A DNA stretch of 43,641 nt, from NCBI GenBank assembly GCA_035506295.1, contig DATJPR010000142.1, positions 1 to 43,641 of the forward strand. The letters are read 5' to 3'. Position numbers and translations under genes: made by a program. The notes beneath the pieces are model-generated. The model had not been told where the DNA came from. It saw only the letters and a list, made by a program, of their open reading frames with translations, and did no database searches. Position 1 is the stretch's first letter, and every line of letters begins with the position of its first letter. Below, one piece after another: positions 31,273-39,480 of the stretch. This stretch comes from DATJPR01 sp035506295. GTDB lineage: Bacteria > Bacteroidota > Ignavibacteria > UBA10030 > UBA6906.

Positions 31273-32718
31273 ATGAAACTCGCCCGCATTGGCAAGACGA
31301 AGATCGTTTGCACCCTCGGCCCGGCCTCCTCGGATGTTCCCACGTTGATCCGGCTTATTCAGGGCGGCATGGATATCGCCCGGTTGAATTTCTCGCACGG
31401 CACGCACGAGGAACATCTTGCCGCGCTGCGGAATGTCCGCGCCGCATCCAGCGAGACGGGACAGGCCATCGCGGTCCTCCAGGACCTCCAGGGACCGAAG
31501 ATCAGGATCGGAGACCTGCAGACGCCGTTCGTTGAGCTCGTCCCGGGGAACGAGGTGGTCATTGCCACCGACGGCCGGCCGGGGACCGCCTCGCGGCTGT
31601 CGACGACGTTCGTGAATCTCCCGACGGATGTAACTCCCAACGAGATCATTCTTCTGGACGATGGCAAGATACGACTCCGCGTCCTGGCGACGGACGGACA
31701 CGAGGTCAAATGCACGGTGCTCGTTGGCGGCAAGCTGGCGCCCCACAAGGGGATCAATCTTCCCGGTGTTGCCGTGAGCGCGCCGTCGTTCACCGACAAA
31801 GATCTGGACGATCTGGCATTCGGGCTCAGCAACGACGTCGACTACGTCGCGCTATCATTTGTCCGCACCGCGGACGATATCCGGCAGCTCCGGCGGGAGA
31901 TTCAGGCACGCCAGAAAAACGTGCAGACGCCCGTCGGCATTATCGCGAAGATCGAGAAGCCGCAGGCGATCGACGATCTCGGCGCGATCATCGCTGAAGC
32001 CGACGGCGTCATGGTTGCGCGCGGGGATCTCGGTGTTGAGCTTCCGCCGGAAGACGTGCCGATGCTGCAGAAGCGCATCATCAACAGATGCAACAGGGCG
32101 GGGAAGCCGGTGATCGTCGCCACGCAGATGCTGGAATCGATGATCCAGAACCCCACGCCGACCCGTGCGGAAACGAGCGACGTGGCGAACGCCGTGGTGG
32201 ATGGATGCGACGCGGTGATGCTGAGCGGGGAAACGTCGGTGGGCGCCTATCCGGTGGAGGCGGTGGGGATCATGAACCGGATCATTATCAAGGTCGAATC
32301 CGAGCGGTCGGGGGGACGGGACGCGTCGCGTGTGCCGCCGGCGACAGTCAAGGAGAAACACAACGCTCTGGGGCGTGCCGCCTGCATGCTTGCCGATCAA
32401 ATGGAGGCCGCAGCGATCGTCACCCTCACCCACTCAGGCGAAACAGCGCGGGTGCTTTCACGATACCGGCCGGATCCGCCGATCATCGCGCTCACGCTGG
32501 CGCCAAAGACGCTGAGAATGCTGAATCTGTTCTGGGGGGTACGGGGTTTGGTGATCGAGAGCCTGAGCGCGGATTCGGATGCGGCGTTGCAGCAGATTCA
32601 GGAACGCCTGGTGAAAGAGGGAATTGTGCGGCGAGGAGATTCGATGGTACTTCTTGCGGGCCAGCCCCTGTTCGCCCGGGGATCCACCAACTTCATCAAG
32701 GTCGAGCACATCGCCTGA
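31273..32718 (+). CDS. pyk: Pyruvate kinase
   Basis: This 481-residue glycolytic enzyme converts phosphoenolpyruvate and ADP to pyruvate and ATP. TKIVCTLGPASSD and MDIARLNFSHGTHEEH form the N-terminal active-site region, and IIAKIEKPQAIDDL carries the catalytic Lys. ADGVMVARGDLGVELPPEDVP, VATQMLESMIQNPTPTRAE and DGCDAVMLSGETSVGAYP are the signature blocks. A C-terminal allosteric domain completes it. The length is normal. It is the last gene of the acylase-sirtuin-pyk run, convergent with the STAS gene. Confidence 0.97.
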   Translation: MKLARIGKTKIVCTLGPASSDVPTLIRLIQGGMDIARLNFSHGTHEEHLAALRNVRAASSETGQAIAVLQDLQGPKIRIGDLQTPFVELVPGNEVVIATDGRPGTASRLSTTFVNLPTDVTPNEIILLDDGKIRLRVLATDGHEVKCTVLVGGKLAPHKGINLPGVAVSAPSFTDKDLDDLAFGLSNDVDYVALSFVRTADDIRQLRREIQARQKNVQTPVGIIAKIEKPQAIDDLGAIIAEADGVMVARGDLGVELPPEDVPMLQKRIINRCNRAGKPVIVATQMLESMIQNPTPTRAETSDVANAVVDGCDAVMLSGETSVGAYPVEAVGIMNRIIIKVESERSGGRDASRVPPATVKEKHNALGRAACMLADQMEAAAIVTLTHSGETARVLSRYRPDPPIIALTLAPKTLRMLNLFWGVRGLVIESLSADSDAALQQIQERLVKEGIVRRGDSMVLLAGQPLFARGSTNFIKVEHIA

Positions 32719-32743
32719 CGGCGTCACACCGTTTGCGGCCGTC
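32717..32743. terminator. Weak shared hairpin between convergent pyk and STAS genes
   Basis: GACGGC at 32717-32722 pairs with GCCGTC at 32738-32743 over a 15-base loop, spanning the pyk stop and the whole gap. There is no T-run, so termination by this hairpin alone is doubtful. Confidence 0.3.
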
Positions 32744-33054
32744 TATTCGCCTTCCAGATCGAACACCCTGTCAAGCATCGAGATCTTGATCAGGCTGCTC
32801 ACCTTCTTGTGAACGTTGACCAGGCGGACCTTCCCCCCGTGCTCCCGCATTTTCCGGTCGGCAATCAGCAGGGCGCTCAAGCCGCTGCTGTCGCAAAACT
32901 CCACGTCGTTGAGATCCACGACCAGCAGGCCGAGCTTGGGCTTGCACAGAATCAGGAACTCACCTTTGAGCTCCGCGGCGACCGCCGAATCAAGTCGGCG
33001 TTCTTTCAAAATGAGGGTGACCGAGCCGGTCCCCTTGTGAATCTCGAATTCCAT
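32743..33054 (-). CDS. STAS-domain anti-sigma-factor antagonist
   Basis: This 103-residue protein is a single STAS domain. LGLLVVDLNDVEFCDSSGLSALL holds the DSSGL motif with phosphorylatable Ser56/Ser57, and GKVRLVNVHKKVSSLIK follows. Such proteins bind and release anti-sigma kinases according to phosphorylation state. I chose ATG 33054, with GGAG about eight bases upstream and the usual short N-terminus. A longer frame from 33087 overlaps the glycosyltransferase end. It is the last gene of the histidine kinase-RodZ-LigA-GT9 run. No anti-sigma kinase gene is in the window. Confidence 0.9.
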   Translation of the reverse strand: MEFEIHKGTGSVTLILKERRLDSAVAAELKGEFLILCKPKLGLLVVDLNDVEFCDSSGLSALLIADRKMREHGGKVRLVNVHKKVSSLIKISMLDRVFDLEGE

Positions 33055-33068
33055 AAAGACTCCGTGCG

Positions 33069-33608
33069 TCAGAACATCGAGAGGCACGCCGCCATACGCT
33101 CGTAGGTGCGCTTGGGGCTCTGTGCGCCTGATGTGTGAACCAGGAAGTTATAGAACAGTTCGGAGTGTTTTCCGCCGAATCCCACACGAACACGGGCGTT
33201 ACATTTTCTACAAATATATCCGGACGGAAGAAAGAAATCAAGGTTCAGATCGACCGCAAGATCGTAGTCGGTCCTGGGAAGCCTCTTGAGGAACGACGGC
33301 CGCGGAAGGTACAACGGTGAAATTTCCACCTCTTCAAGGCGAATGAAACGGCCCTGCGGAAGCAGGTGCATGAGCTCAACGCTGTGAAGCGGGGTGACCA
33401 CGGTGATGTGCTTGTCGCGGAATCTCTTGCGCAGCACGTCGATCACCGGCGTGACAAGATGAAGGTCGAACTGCGGGAGCGGCATGACCAGCAGGGCGTG
33501 ATGGGCGTTGGACACCGCCCCCGTGAAGGGTGTGACCGGAGGGTGTTCCGTACGGAAAAACCATCGGGTCAGTCCCATGCCAGCGGAGCGACGAAGAGAG
33601 TCAACCAT
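33069..33608 (-). CDS. Half-length GT9 (heptosyltransferase-like) protein
   Basis: This protein of about 179 residues resembles the N-terminal Rossmann half of family 9 glycosyltransferases: HHALLVMPLPQFDLHLVTPVIDVL, then KHITVVTPLHS, DYDLAVDLNLDFFLPSGYIC and ARVRVGFGGKHSELFYN. The donor-binding C-terminal half is absent, as the family is normally about 330-350 residues. The stop is followed after 14 bases by the STAS gene, and no second half appears in another frame. It is either a truncated former transferase or a stand-alone single-domain variant. It follows ligA by 53 bases. Confidence 0.7.
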   Translation of the reverse strand: MVDSLRRSAGMGLTRWFFRTEHPPVTPFTGAVSNAHHALLVMPLPQFDLHLVTPVIDVLRKRFRDKHITVVTPLHSVELMHLLPQGRFIRLEEVEISPLYLPRPSFLKRLPRTDYDLAVDLNLDFFLPSGYICRKCNARVRVGFGGKHSELFYNFLVHTSGAQSPKRTYERMAACLSMF

Positions 33609-33661
33609 AGGCGGACGATGGAGTGTTCCTGTGTAGTGACGGTGAACCGACGGCGCGGCGT

Positions 33662-35695
33662 CTACGACGTGCCTGTCTTCTTCGAGCGTTTCATCATGGC
33701 CAGAAGTTGTTCCTCGGAAATCACCGGGACCCCGAGCTCCCTGGCTTTTGCGAGCTTGGAGCCGGCATCGTCACCTGCAACGAGATACCGGGTTTGCTTG
33801 CTGACCGAGCCGGCAACCGTTCCACCATTCGACTCGATCATCCGTTTCGCCTCCTCGCGTGAGTAGGAGGGAAGCGTGCCGGTGATGACGAAGCTGAGTC
33901 CTGCCAGCGGCGCGTCCCTCGAAACCCCACGACCGGTCATGGTCAGGCCCGCCCGTTTCAAACGCGCGACGATGTCCCTGTTGTGCTTGTCGGCGAAGAA
34001 GTGTTCGATGCTCTCGGCAATCTTCGGCCCGACAGTCTGGATCGTGCGGAGCTCATCGAACGAGGCCTTCGCAAGGCCGTCCATCGAGAGCAGAGAGTCC
34101 GCGAGCACCCGCGCTGCGCCGGCGCCGACATGGCGAATCCCGAGCGCGAAGATCAACCGATGCAACGGCTGTTTCTTGCTCTGCTCGATGCCGTCAAGGA
34201 GATTCTGAACGCTCTTTTCCCCCCACCGCTCCAGCGCAATCAACTCCTCGCGATGCTTGTGCAAGTCATAGACGTCGGCAATATTCAGCGCAAACTTCTT
34301 TGCGACGAGGATGTCGACGGCCGCCTCCCCGAGTCCCTCGATATCCATCGCCCCGCGTGATGCGAAGTGCTGAATCCTTCCGCGGACCTGTGCGGGACAT
34401 TCCGAGTTCTCGCAGAAGTAATTGGCTTCTTCTTCCAGCCGATAAATCCTGGATCCGCACTCCGGACATGTCCTCGGCATGGAGAACGGCCTGGTCCCTG
34501 ACGGCCGCTTTTGGGGGACATGCCCGGACACCTTGGGGATGACGTCTCCCCCCTTTTCCACGATCACCGTATCGCCGATGCGCAGGTCGAGTTCCTTGAT
34601 GTAGTCGGCATTGTGGAGCGTGGCCCGCGATACCGTGGTGCCGCCGAGGAACACGGGCTCGAGCTCAGCGACCGGCGTGACTGTCCCCACGCGACCGACC
34701 TGCAGGGTGATGCCTTTGAGAACGGTCTCAGCCTTCCGGGCGGAGAACTTGAAGGCAATGGCCCAGCGGGGACTCTTTGCGATCGTCCCGAGCGTCTCCT
34801 GCTGGGCAAGCGCATCGACCTTGATGACGACGCCGTCGATGTCATACGGCAGAGTCGGGCGATCGTCTTCCCAGCGTTTCCAGTAGTCGACGACCTCATC
34901 GATGGTTTTGCATTTTTTCCCGTGCTCGTTCACCGGAAGGCCGAACGAACGCAGCATCGCCAGATTGTCGGAATGCGTCGTCAGCCGCTCGCCGGGAATG
35001 AAGAGCGAGTATGAGAAGAAATTCATCGGTCGTTGCGCCACGACCTTCGGGTCCTGCAGTTTCAACGTTCCGGCAGTGGCATTCCGCGGATTGATCAGCA
35101 GCTTTTCCCCGGAATTCTCGCGGGTCTTGTTGATCGCGGCGAAATCGTCCCGCCGCATAAACGCTTCCCCGCGGACCTCCACGACGGCAAAACGCGGTCC
35201 TTTTTCCCTCAGTCGCAACGGGATCGAGCGAATGGTCTTGAGATTGTTCGTTATCGCATCGCCCTGTGTCCCATCTCCCCGGGTTGCACCCTGGACCAGC
35301 ACGCCGTTGCGGTAGGTGAGGGCGATCGCCACGCCGTCGAATTTCAGTTCCGCGAAATAAACCGGATCCTGCCCCTTCAGCAGTTCCCGGACACGCCGGT
35401 CAAAATCTCTGATTTCCTCCTCGGAGTAGGAATTCGCCAGGCTGAGCATCGGCGGATTGTGCTGTACTGTGGGGAATTCTTTCGTCGGCGCCCCCCCGAC
35501 ACGCAGGGTCGGAGAATCGGGGGACTGCAATTCGGGAAACTGGCGCTCGAGATCGACAAGCTCCCGCATCAGTTTGTCGTATTCCTCGTCGGCGATGACC
35601 GGTTCCGCGAGAACATAGTACCGGTAGTCGTGATCGAGCAGCTCCGTTCGGAGTTTCGCGACGCGTTGTGCGGTGGCTTTTGTCGGCGTTGGCAT
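33662..35695 (-). CDS. ligA: NAD-dependent DNA ligase LigA
   Basis: This 677-residue ligase seals nicks during replication and repair. It has the Ia domain (YRYYVLAEPVIADEEYD), the adenylation site AELKFDG with Lys118 as AMP acceptor, and GTVTPVAELEPVFLGGTTVSRATLHN from the OB fold. A four-cysteine zinc finger (CPECGS...CENSECPAQ), helix-hairpin-helix repeats and a C-terminal BRCT domain (LAGLSFVITGTLPSYSREEA) follow. The length is normal. It lies 15 bases after the RodZ-like gene. Confidence 0.97.
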   Translation of the reverse strand: MPTPTKATAQRVAKLRTELLDHDYRYYVLAEPVIADEEYDKLMRELVDLERQFPELQSPDSPTLRVGGAPTKEFPTVQHNPPMLSLANSYSEEEIRDFDRRVRELLKGQDPVYFAELKFDGVAIALTYRNGVLVQGATRGDGTQGDAITNNLKTIRSIPLRLREKGPRFAVVEVRGEAFMRRDDFAAINKTRENSGEKLLINPRNATAGTLKLQDPKVVAQRPMNFFSYSLFIPGERLTTHSDNLAMLRSFGLPVNEHGKKCKTIDEVVDYWKRWEDDRPTLPYDIDGVVIKVDALAQQETLGTIAKSPRWAIAFKFSARKAETVLKGITLQVGRVGTVTPVAELEPVFLGGTTVSRATLHNADYIKELDLRIGDTVIVEKGGDVIPKVSGHVPQKRPSGTRPFSMPRTCPECGSRIYRLEEEANYFCENSECPAQVRGRIQHFASRGAMDIEGLGEAAVDILVAKKFALNIADVYDLHKHREELIALERWGEKSVQNLLDGIEQSKKQPLHRLIFALGIRHVGAGAARVLADSLLSMDGLAKASFDELRTIQTVGPKIAESIEHFFADKHNRDIVARLKRAGLTMTGRGVSRDAPLAGLSFVITGTLPSYSREEAKRMIESNGGTVAGSVSKQTRYLVAGDDAGSKLAKARELGVPVISEEQLLAMMKRSKKTGTS

Positions 35696-35710
35696 CAGCT
35701 TAATGGCGCT

Positions 35711-36610
35711 TTATTGGCGCCGGGTGTCATGTTCACGCGGCCCTTCCTGGGGGGCGCCGTTGTCTGTCGATGAATCGGGGGTTCCCTCATCCCGTCGGCC
35801 CGATATATCTGTCCCGGATGACACGATCCCTTTCCGGGTGACGACGAGCTTCTGGACGACGCGGCCGGGCTTTCCGGCGAGACCGAGATTCTTGCCGTTG
35901 AGCGTCAGTTCGATCGCGCCGCCGTTTCCGATCGTGAAAAAGAGGAACTGCGACCTTCCCCTCCAGGTCACCTTCGCCTTCGGCCCGAACAGGTACTCCC
36001 GCGGCGCAGTGTCGTCGATCATCATCCTGACCCAGACACTGTCCGTGGTGCGTGCGGAGAGCGTGAGGCTGTCGTCAGCGGCTGCAGCGGTGCGAAGGGA
36101 ATCAGGAGCCCTGGTGCCCGGTGCAGTTGAGACGCCGGCGCGTTCCTCATTTTCGCGCACCACATCCCGGAACGGGGTCTCTTTGACCGAGGTGCCGGTT
36201 CGTCCGAAAATATTCCATGCGATGATTGCCGCCACGGCGAGACCGACAAGGGTCACCACGGTGCGGGTGTATTCGCCGGCGTGCACGAGATGCTTCGACC
36301 ACTCGTCACCCGTTCGCTTCGCTTCTCCGGACGAGCTCGGCCGCATGATCTCATCGGACGCCCTGATCCGCGTGGTCTTTACGCCGCGCTCCTCGTCGAA
36401 CAGCTGCATCACTTCGCCGGGATCGAGGCCGACGTGGGAAGCGTACTCGCGCATGAACGCGCGGACATACGCCTCGGGCAGAATATCGATGCGCCCTTCA
36501 TCGATGGCGCGGAGGTGTTCGATGTTGATCAGCGTTGCATCGGCGACATCAGCCAGGGAGAGGTGCCGCTCTTCCCTCGCCTTCCGCAACATGTTGAAGA
36601 CTTCGGTCAT
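35711..36610 (-). CDS. RodZ-like protein (HTH, membrane helix, DUF4115)
   Basis: This 299-residue protein has an XRE-type HTH_25 domain (about 6-68, LRKAREERHLSLADVADAT), one membrane helix (about 117-136), a disordered linker, and a C-terminal beta domain of the DUF4115 type (about 185-260, WVRMMIDD through TLNGKNLGLAGKPG). This is the order of RodZ, which links MreB to the cell-wall machinery. No mreB or mrd gene is near. The start directly abuts the stop of the histidine kinase gene, so the two are co-translated. Confidence 0.85.
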   Translation of the reverse strand: MTEVFNMLRKAREERHLSLADVADATLINIEHLRAIDEGRIDILPEAYVRAFMREYASHVGLDPGEVMQLFDEERGVKTTRIRASDEIMRPSSSGEAKRTGDEWSKHLVHAGEYTRTVVTLVGLAVAAIIAWNIFGRTGTSVKETPFRDVVRENEERAGVSTAPGTRAPDSLRTAAAADDSLTLSARTTDSVWVRMMIDDTAPREYLFGPKAKVTWRGRSQFLFFTIGNGGAIELTLNGKNLGLAGKPGRVVQKLVVTRKGIVSSGTDISGRRDEGTPDSSTDNGAPQEGPREHDTRRQ

Positions 36611-38866
36611 TCACACCCCTTCTGCGGCGGGCTGGTCCGGGGTGGTCACGATGGCGGGACCGTCCAGGACCTGACGCACGGTCATGGCGAGCGTTTCCAG
36701 CTGAAACGGCTTTTGCATAATGGCATTCACAGGACTGGCGAAGTCCGTCAACTCGATCGTCCCGCGTCCGTACCCGGTGACGATGACGATACGGGCGTTG
36801 GGGTTGAGCTTTCGAATCTCCCTGAACGCTTCCTTCCCGCCCATGACCGGCATGTTGATATCCAGCAGCACGAGCGCGAGAGAGGAAGAGCGGGTCTTGT
36901 AGAATTCGATGCCGGAACGGCCGTCATGCTCGACGTAGGCGGTGTACCCGAGACTGGCAAGCATGTCGCGGGCGATTTCCGAGACGCTGTCCTCGTCGTC
37001 GATGATGAGGATCTGTTCCGTTCCCCGCGGCGTCGTCAGGTGCTGCTTGGGTGTCTGGGGCTTGATGGTCACGCGTGGGAAGTGCAGCGACACCGACGTT
37101 CCCCTGCCGGGCATGCTTTCCAGGGTAACGAACCCGCCGTGGGCTTGTGCGACGCCGTAGACGACGGAGAGCCCGAGGCCTGTCCCCTGATCCTTGGTCG
37201 AGAAAAACGGTTCGAACACCCGGCCCTGCAAGTCCTGGGGAATTCCTCTCCCGGTGTCGGAGACCCGCACCATGACGAACGGGCCGGGCCGTACGGCCGC
37301 GAACTCATGTGCACGGCGCGCATCGGCGAAGAGACCATCGGTCTCCACGCGCAAGGTGCCGCCTTCCGGCATGGCTTCGCGCGCGTTCGTCAGAAGATTC
37401 AGGACGGCCTGCTGAAGTTGTCCCTCGTCGCCGCTCGTCGCGAGCAGCTCTCCCGAGAGATGTTTTTCCACGACGATCCGCTTGTCGATTCCCCGCTCGA
37501 ACAATTGCACCGTGTCCGTGACAAGCGCATTCAGGTCGATGGTGTTGGTCCGCCGCTCGGTTTTTCGCGCGAAGGTCAGCAGCTGACGTGTGAGCGTCGA
37601 GCCGCGCCGGGACGAGGATTCAACGATGTCAAGATATTTGTTCACGCGCTCGTCGTCGCCGAGCTGGCGGCGCATGATATTGGCTGACCCGAGGACCGCT
37701 GCGAGGAGGTTGTTGAAATCGTGGGCAATGCCACCGGCGAGATTGCCGATGCTGTCGAGTTTCTGGGCGTGCAGGATCGCGGCTTCCATTTTCTTTCTCT
37801 CGGAAATGTCGCGCGCGACGATCCTGGCGGTCACCGTATGCCCTTCGCTATCCAGCACCAGCGTGGAATTCAAATGCACGGAAAATCGCCGCCCCTCGGC
37901 GCTTTCCATAATCTCCTCGACATCGCGCAGGGCGTCGCCGCGGCCGAGCATGCGGTCGAACAATTCCCGGACCGCATCGCGCCGGTCGTGCGCGAACCAC
38001 TCCTCCACCTTCCGGCCGACGATGTCGTCCTTGCCGGCCCCGAGAAATCGCGCGCCGTTGACATTGCAGTCGAGGATCGTCCTGTCGGAAGCTACGCTGA
38101 GATAGATATCGGGAGCGTTTTCAAACAGATCGGCATACATCCTGCGTGACCGGTTCAACTGATCGAACAGCCAGGCGTTCTTCAAGGCGACGCTGATGGC
38201 GTTGCCGAGCGCCTGAACGAGTTCTGTTTGCGATGGCTGGGCGGGCGAGAATTTTGGTCCGGCAACGACCACGAAACCGGTGATGGCGTTTTCAACGGAG
38301 AAGGGGATGGATACCCAGAATTGAATTCCCAAGGCCTTCAAGTCACTGCTGATCCCTCCGGCCCGCCTGCGGATACGTTCGCGGCAAACGTGGGGTGAAG
38401 AATTCCAGGCCGACAACGATTCTACTGGAATCGCTGCAGAAGAGAAGAAATCCGCCGCCGTGCCCAGCGACAACGCGCGCACGGGCTTTCCGATTTCGAT
38501 CGTGTATACCCATCCGTATGGTGCCTCGAAGAATCCCATGAATTTCTTCATGGCACTCTCAAGCACCGCGGGCGGGTCAGTGAGCTGGCTAAGCGTTTCT
38601 GCGAGGGAATTCAGGGCAAGAAGGTGCCGCTGCTGGGCATCCATCTGACGTCCGTAGCGGAGGGAGAAAGAGACCGTGACCAACCCGAACAGCCCCACCG
38701 TGAAGACGCTGATGAACTCCATCAGCTTCGGGGCGTGCCCGGTCGCCGCTCTGGCGACGATGATGGTGATCATCGTGACCACGACCGCTGTGGAGGCGAC
38801 GACCTGTCCCTGCTCCACGGGCCCCAGCGTGCGCACGAACGTTCGAAAGGACTTCAGGATGCGCAT
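36611..38866 (-). CDS. Hybrid sensor histidine kinase with GAF, PAS and receiver domains
   Basis: This 751-residue protein has two N-terminal membrane helices (about 21-40, 50-68), a GAF-like domain (75-235) and a PAS domain (about 243-355). HisKA carries the phospho-accepting His382 in AHDFNN, and the ATPase has N494 and DTGRG (537-541). A fused C-terminal receiver follows (acidic pair 623-624, phospho-acceptor Asp669, Lys719). The kinase could phosphorylate its own receiver; no separate response regulator is adjacent. The gene leads a run with RodZ, LigA, GT9 and STAS. The signal sensed is unknown. Confidence 0.94.
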   Translation of the reverse strand: MRILKSFRTFVRTLGPVEQGQVVASTAVVVTMITIIVARAATGHAPKLMEFISVFTVGLFGLVTVSFSLRYGRQMDAQQRHLLALNSLAETLSQLTDPPAVLESAMKKFMGFFEAPYGWVYTIEIGKPVRALSLGTAADFFSSAAIPVESLSAWNSSPHVCRERIRRRAGGISSDLKALGIQFWVSIPFSVENAITGFVVVAGPKFSPAQPSQTELVQALGNAISVALKNAWLFDQLNRSRRMYADLFENAPDIYLSVASDRTILDCNVNGARFLGAGKDDIVGRKVEEWFAHDRRDAVRELFDRMLGRGDALRDVEEIMESAEGRRFSVHLNSTLVLDSEGHTVTARIVARDISERKKMEAAILHAQKLDSIGNLAGGIAHDFNNLLAAVLGSANIMRRQLGDDERVNKYLDIVESSSRRGSTLTRQLLTFARKTERRTNTIDLNALVTDTVQLFERGIDKRIVVEKHLSGELLATSGDEGQLQQAVLNLLTNAREAMPEGGTLRVETDGLFADARRAHEFAAVRPGPFVMVRVSDTGRGIPQDLQGRVFEPFFSTKDQGTGLGLSVVYGVAQAHGGFVTLESMPGRGTSVSLHFPRVTIKPQTPKQHLTTPRGTEQILIIDDEDSVSEIARDMLASLGYTAYVEHDGRSGIEFYKTRSSSLALVLLDINMPVMGGKEAFREIRKLNPNARIVIVTGYGRGTIELTDFASPVNAIMQKPFQLETLAMTVRQVLDGPAIVTTPDQPAAEGV

Positions 38867-38924
38867 GACACGTCAATGTACGAAAGCGATCGGTGAGTTA
38901 CAATGAAACGCAGGCGTCCGCTAA

Positions 38925-38951
38925 AAGGCGAACGGCCCGAAACCGGGCCGT
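38925..38951 (-). terminator. GC-rich hairpin downstream of the HU gene
   Basis: On the minus strand, ACGGCCCG pairs with CGGGCCGT (plus-strand 38932-38951) over a four-base loop. The minus-strand sequence then runs to TCGCCTTTTA. It sits about 33 bases after the HU stop and before the histidine kinase gene. The T-run is short. Confidence 0.55.
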
Positions 38952-38983
38952 CCTTACCGATGACTTCGATGATTCCTTGTTCG

Positions 38984-39304
38984 TTAAGCCGACGGCGCCA
39001 CCGATGTCGACTTCGCCGGTTTCTTGGGAAGGACTGCCTCCTTGCACGCCTTTGCCACGCGGAATTTCACAACAGTCTTCGCGGGGATCTGAATCGTCTC
39101 ACCGGTTTTCGGATTGCGGCCCAGCCGCGCCTTGCGGTTGACGAGAACGAGCTTGCCGATGCCGGGAAGCGTGAAGGAGTTCTTCGCTTCTTTGTACGAG
39201 AGGGATGCAAGTTCCTCGAACATCGCTGCGACCTGCTTCTTCTTGAGATCGAACTTCTTCGAGAAGTGTGCAATGACTGCTGTCTTTGACATTGCTTTAC
39301 CCAT
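38984..39304 (-). CDS. HU-family DNA-binding protein
   Basis: This 106-residue histone-like protein bends and compacts DNA. Helices AVIAHFSKKFDLKKKQVAAMFEEL and the beta-arm region RKARLGRNPKTGETIQIPAKTVVKFR are typical of the HU/IHF family. A Lys/Pro/Ala tail (about 12 residues) extends past the usual 90-residue end. ATG 39304 is chosen because AGGAGG lies just upstream; ATG 39292 is a possible later start. Its 5' region carries strong dyad symmetries. Confidence 0.92.
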   Translation of the reverse strand: MGKAMSKTAVIAHFSKKFDLKKKQVAAMFEELASLSYKEAKNSFTLPGIGKLVLVNRKARLGRNPKTGETIQIPAKTVVKFRVAKACKEAVLPKKPAKSTSVAPSA

Positions 39305-39368
39305 TGGACCTCCTACGTGAAAAGTGAACAAGCGGTGACAACCTTACCGGGACCGATTGAAGGTTTGC

Positions 39369-39414
39369 TGTGAAGATATCAGAATCGCCAAAAAAAACAA
39401 GGCATATCTTCACA
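39369..39414. promoter_or_regulatory. Perfect 11-bp inverted repeat around an A8 tract upstream of HU
   Basis: TGTGAAGATAT at 39369-39379 is repeated inverted as ATATCTTCACA at 39404-39414. The 24 bases between include eight consecutive As. It lies about 65-110 bases upstream of the HU start on the minus strand. It could be an operator or a DNA-bend site, or act as a terminator for the DinG-like gene. Confidence 0.5.
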
Positions 39415-39420
39415 TTTCCG

Positions 39421-39440
39421 TGATCTGCTCAAGCAGATCA
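39421..39440. promoter_or_regulatory. 20-bp near-perfect palindrome upstream of HU
   Basis: TGATCTGCTCAAGCAGATCA has 9-bp arms around a two-base centre. It sits between the DinG-like stop (39481) and the inverted repeat at 39369, and could form a hairpin in the dinG transcript or bind a dimeric regulator. Confidence 0.5.
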
Positions 39441-39480
39441 TGAAGAAATCCCTACAATCGCTTAAACGATGGGAGAGAGG

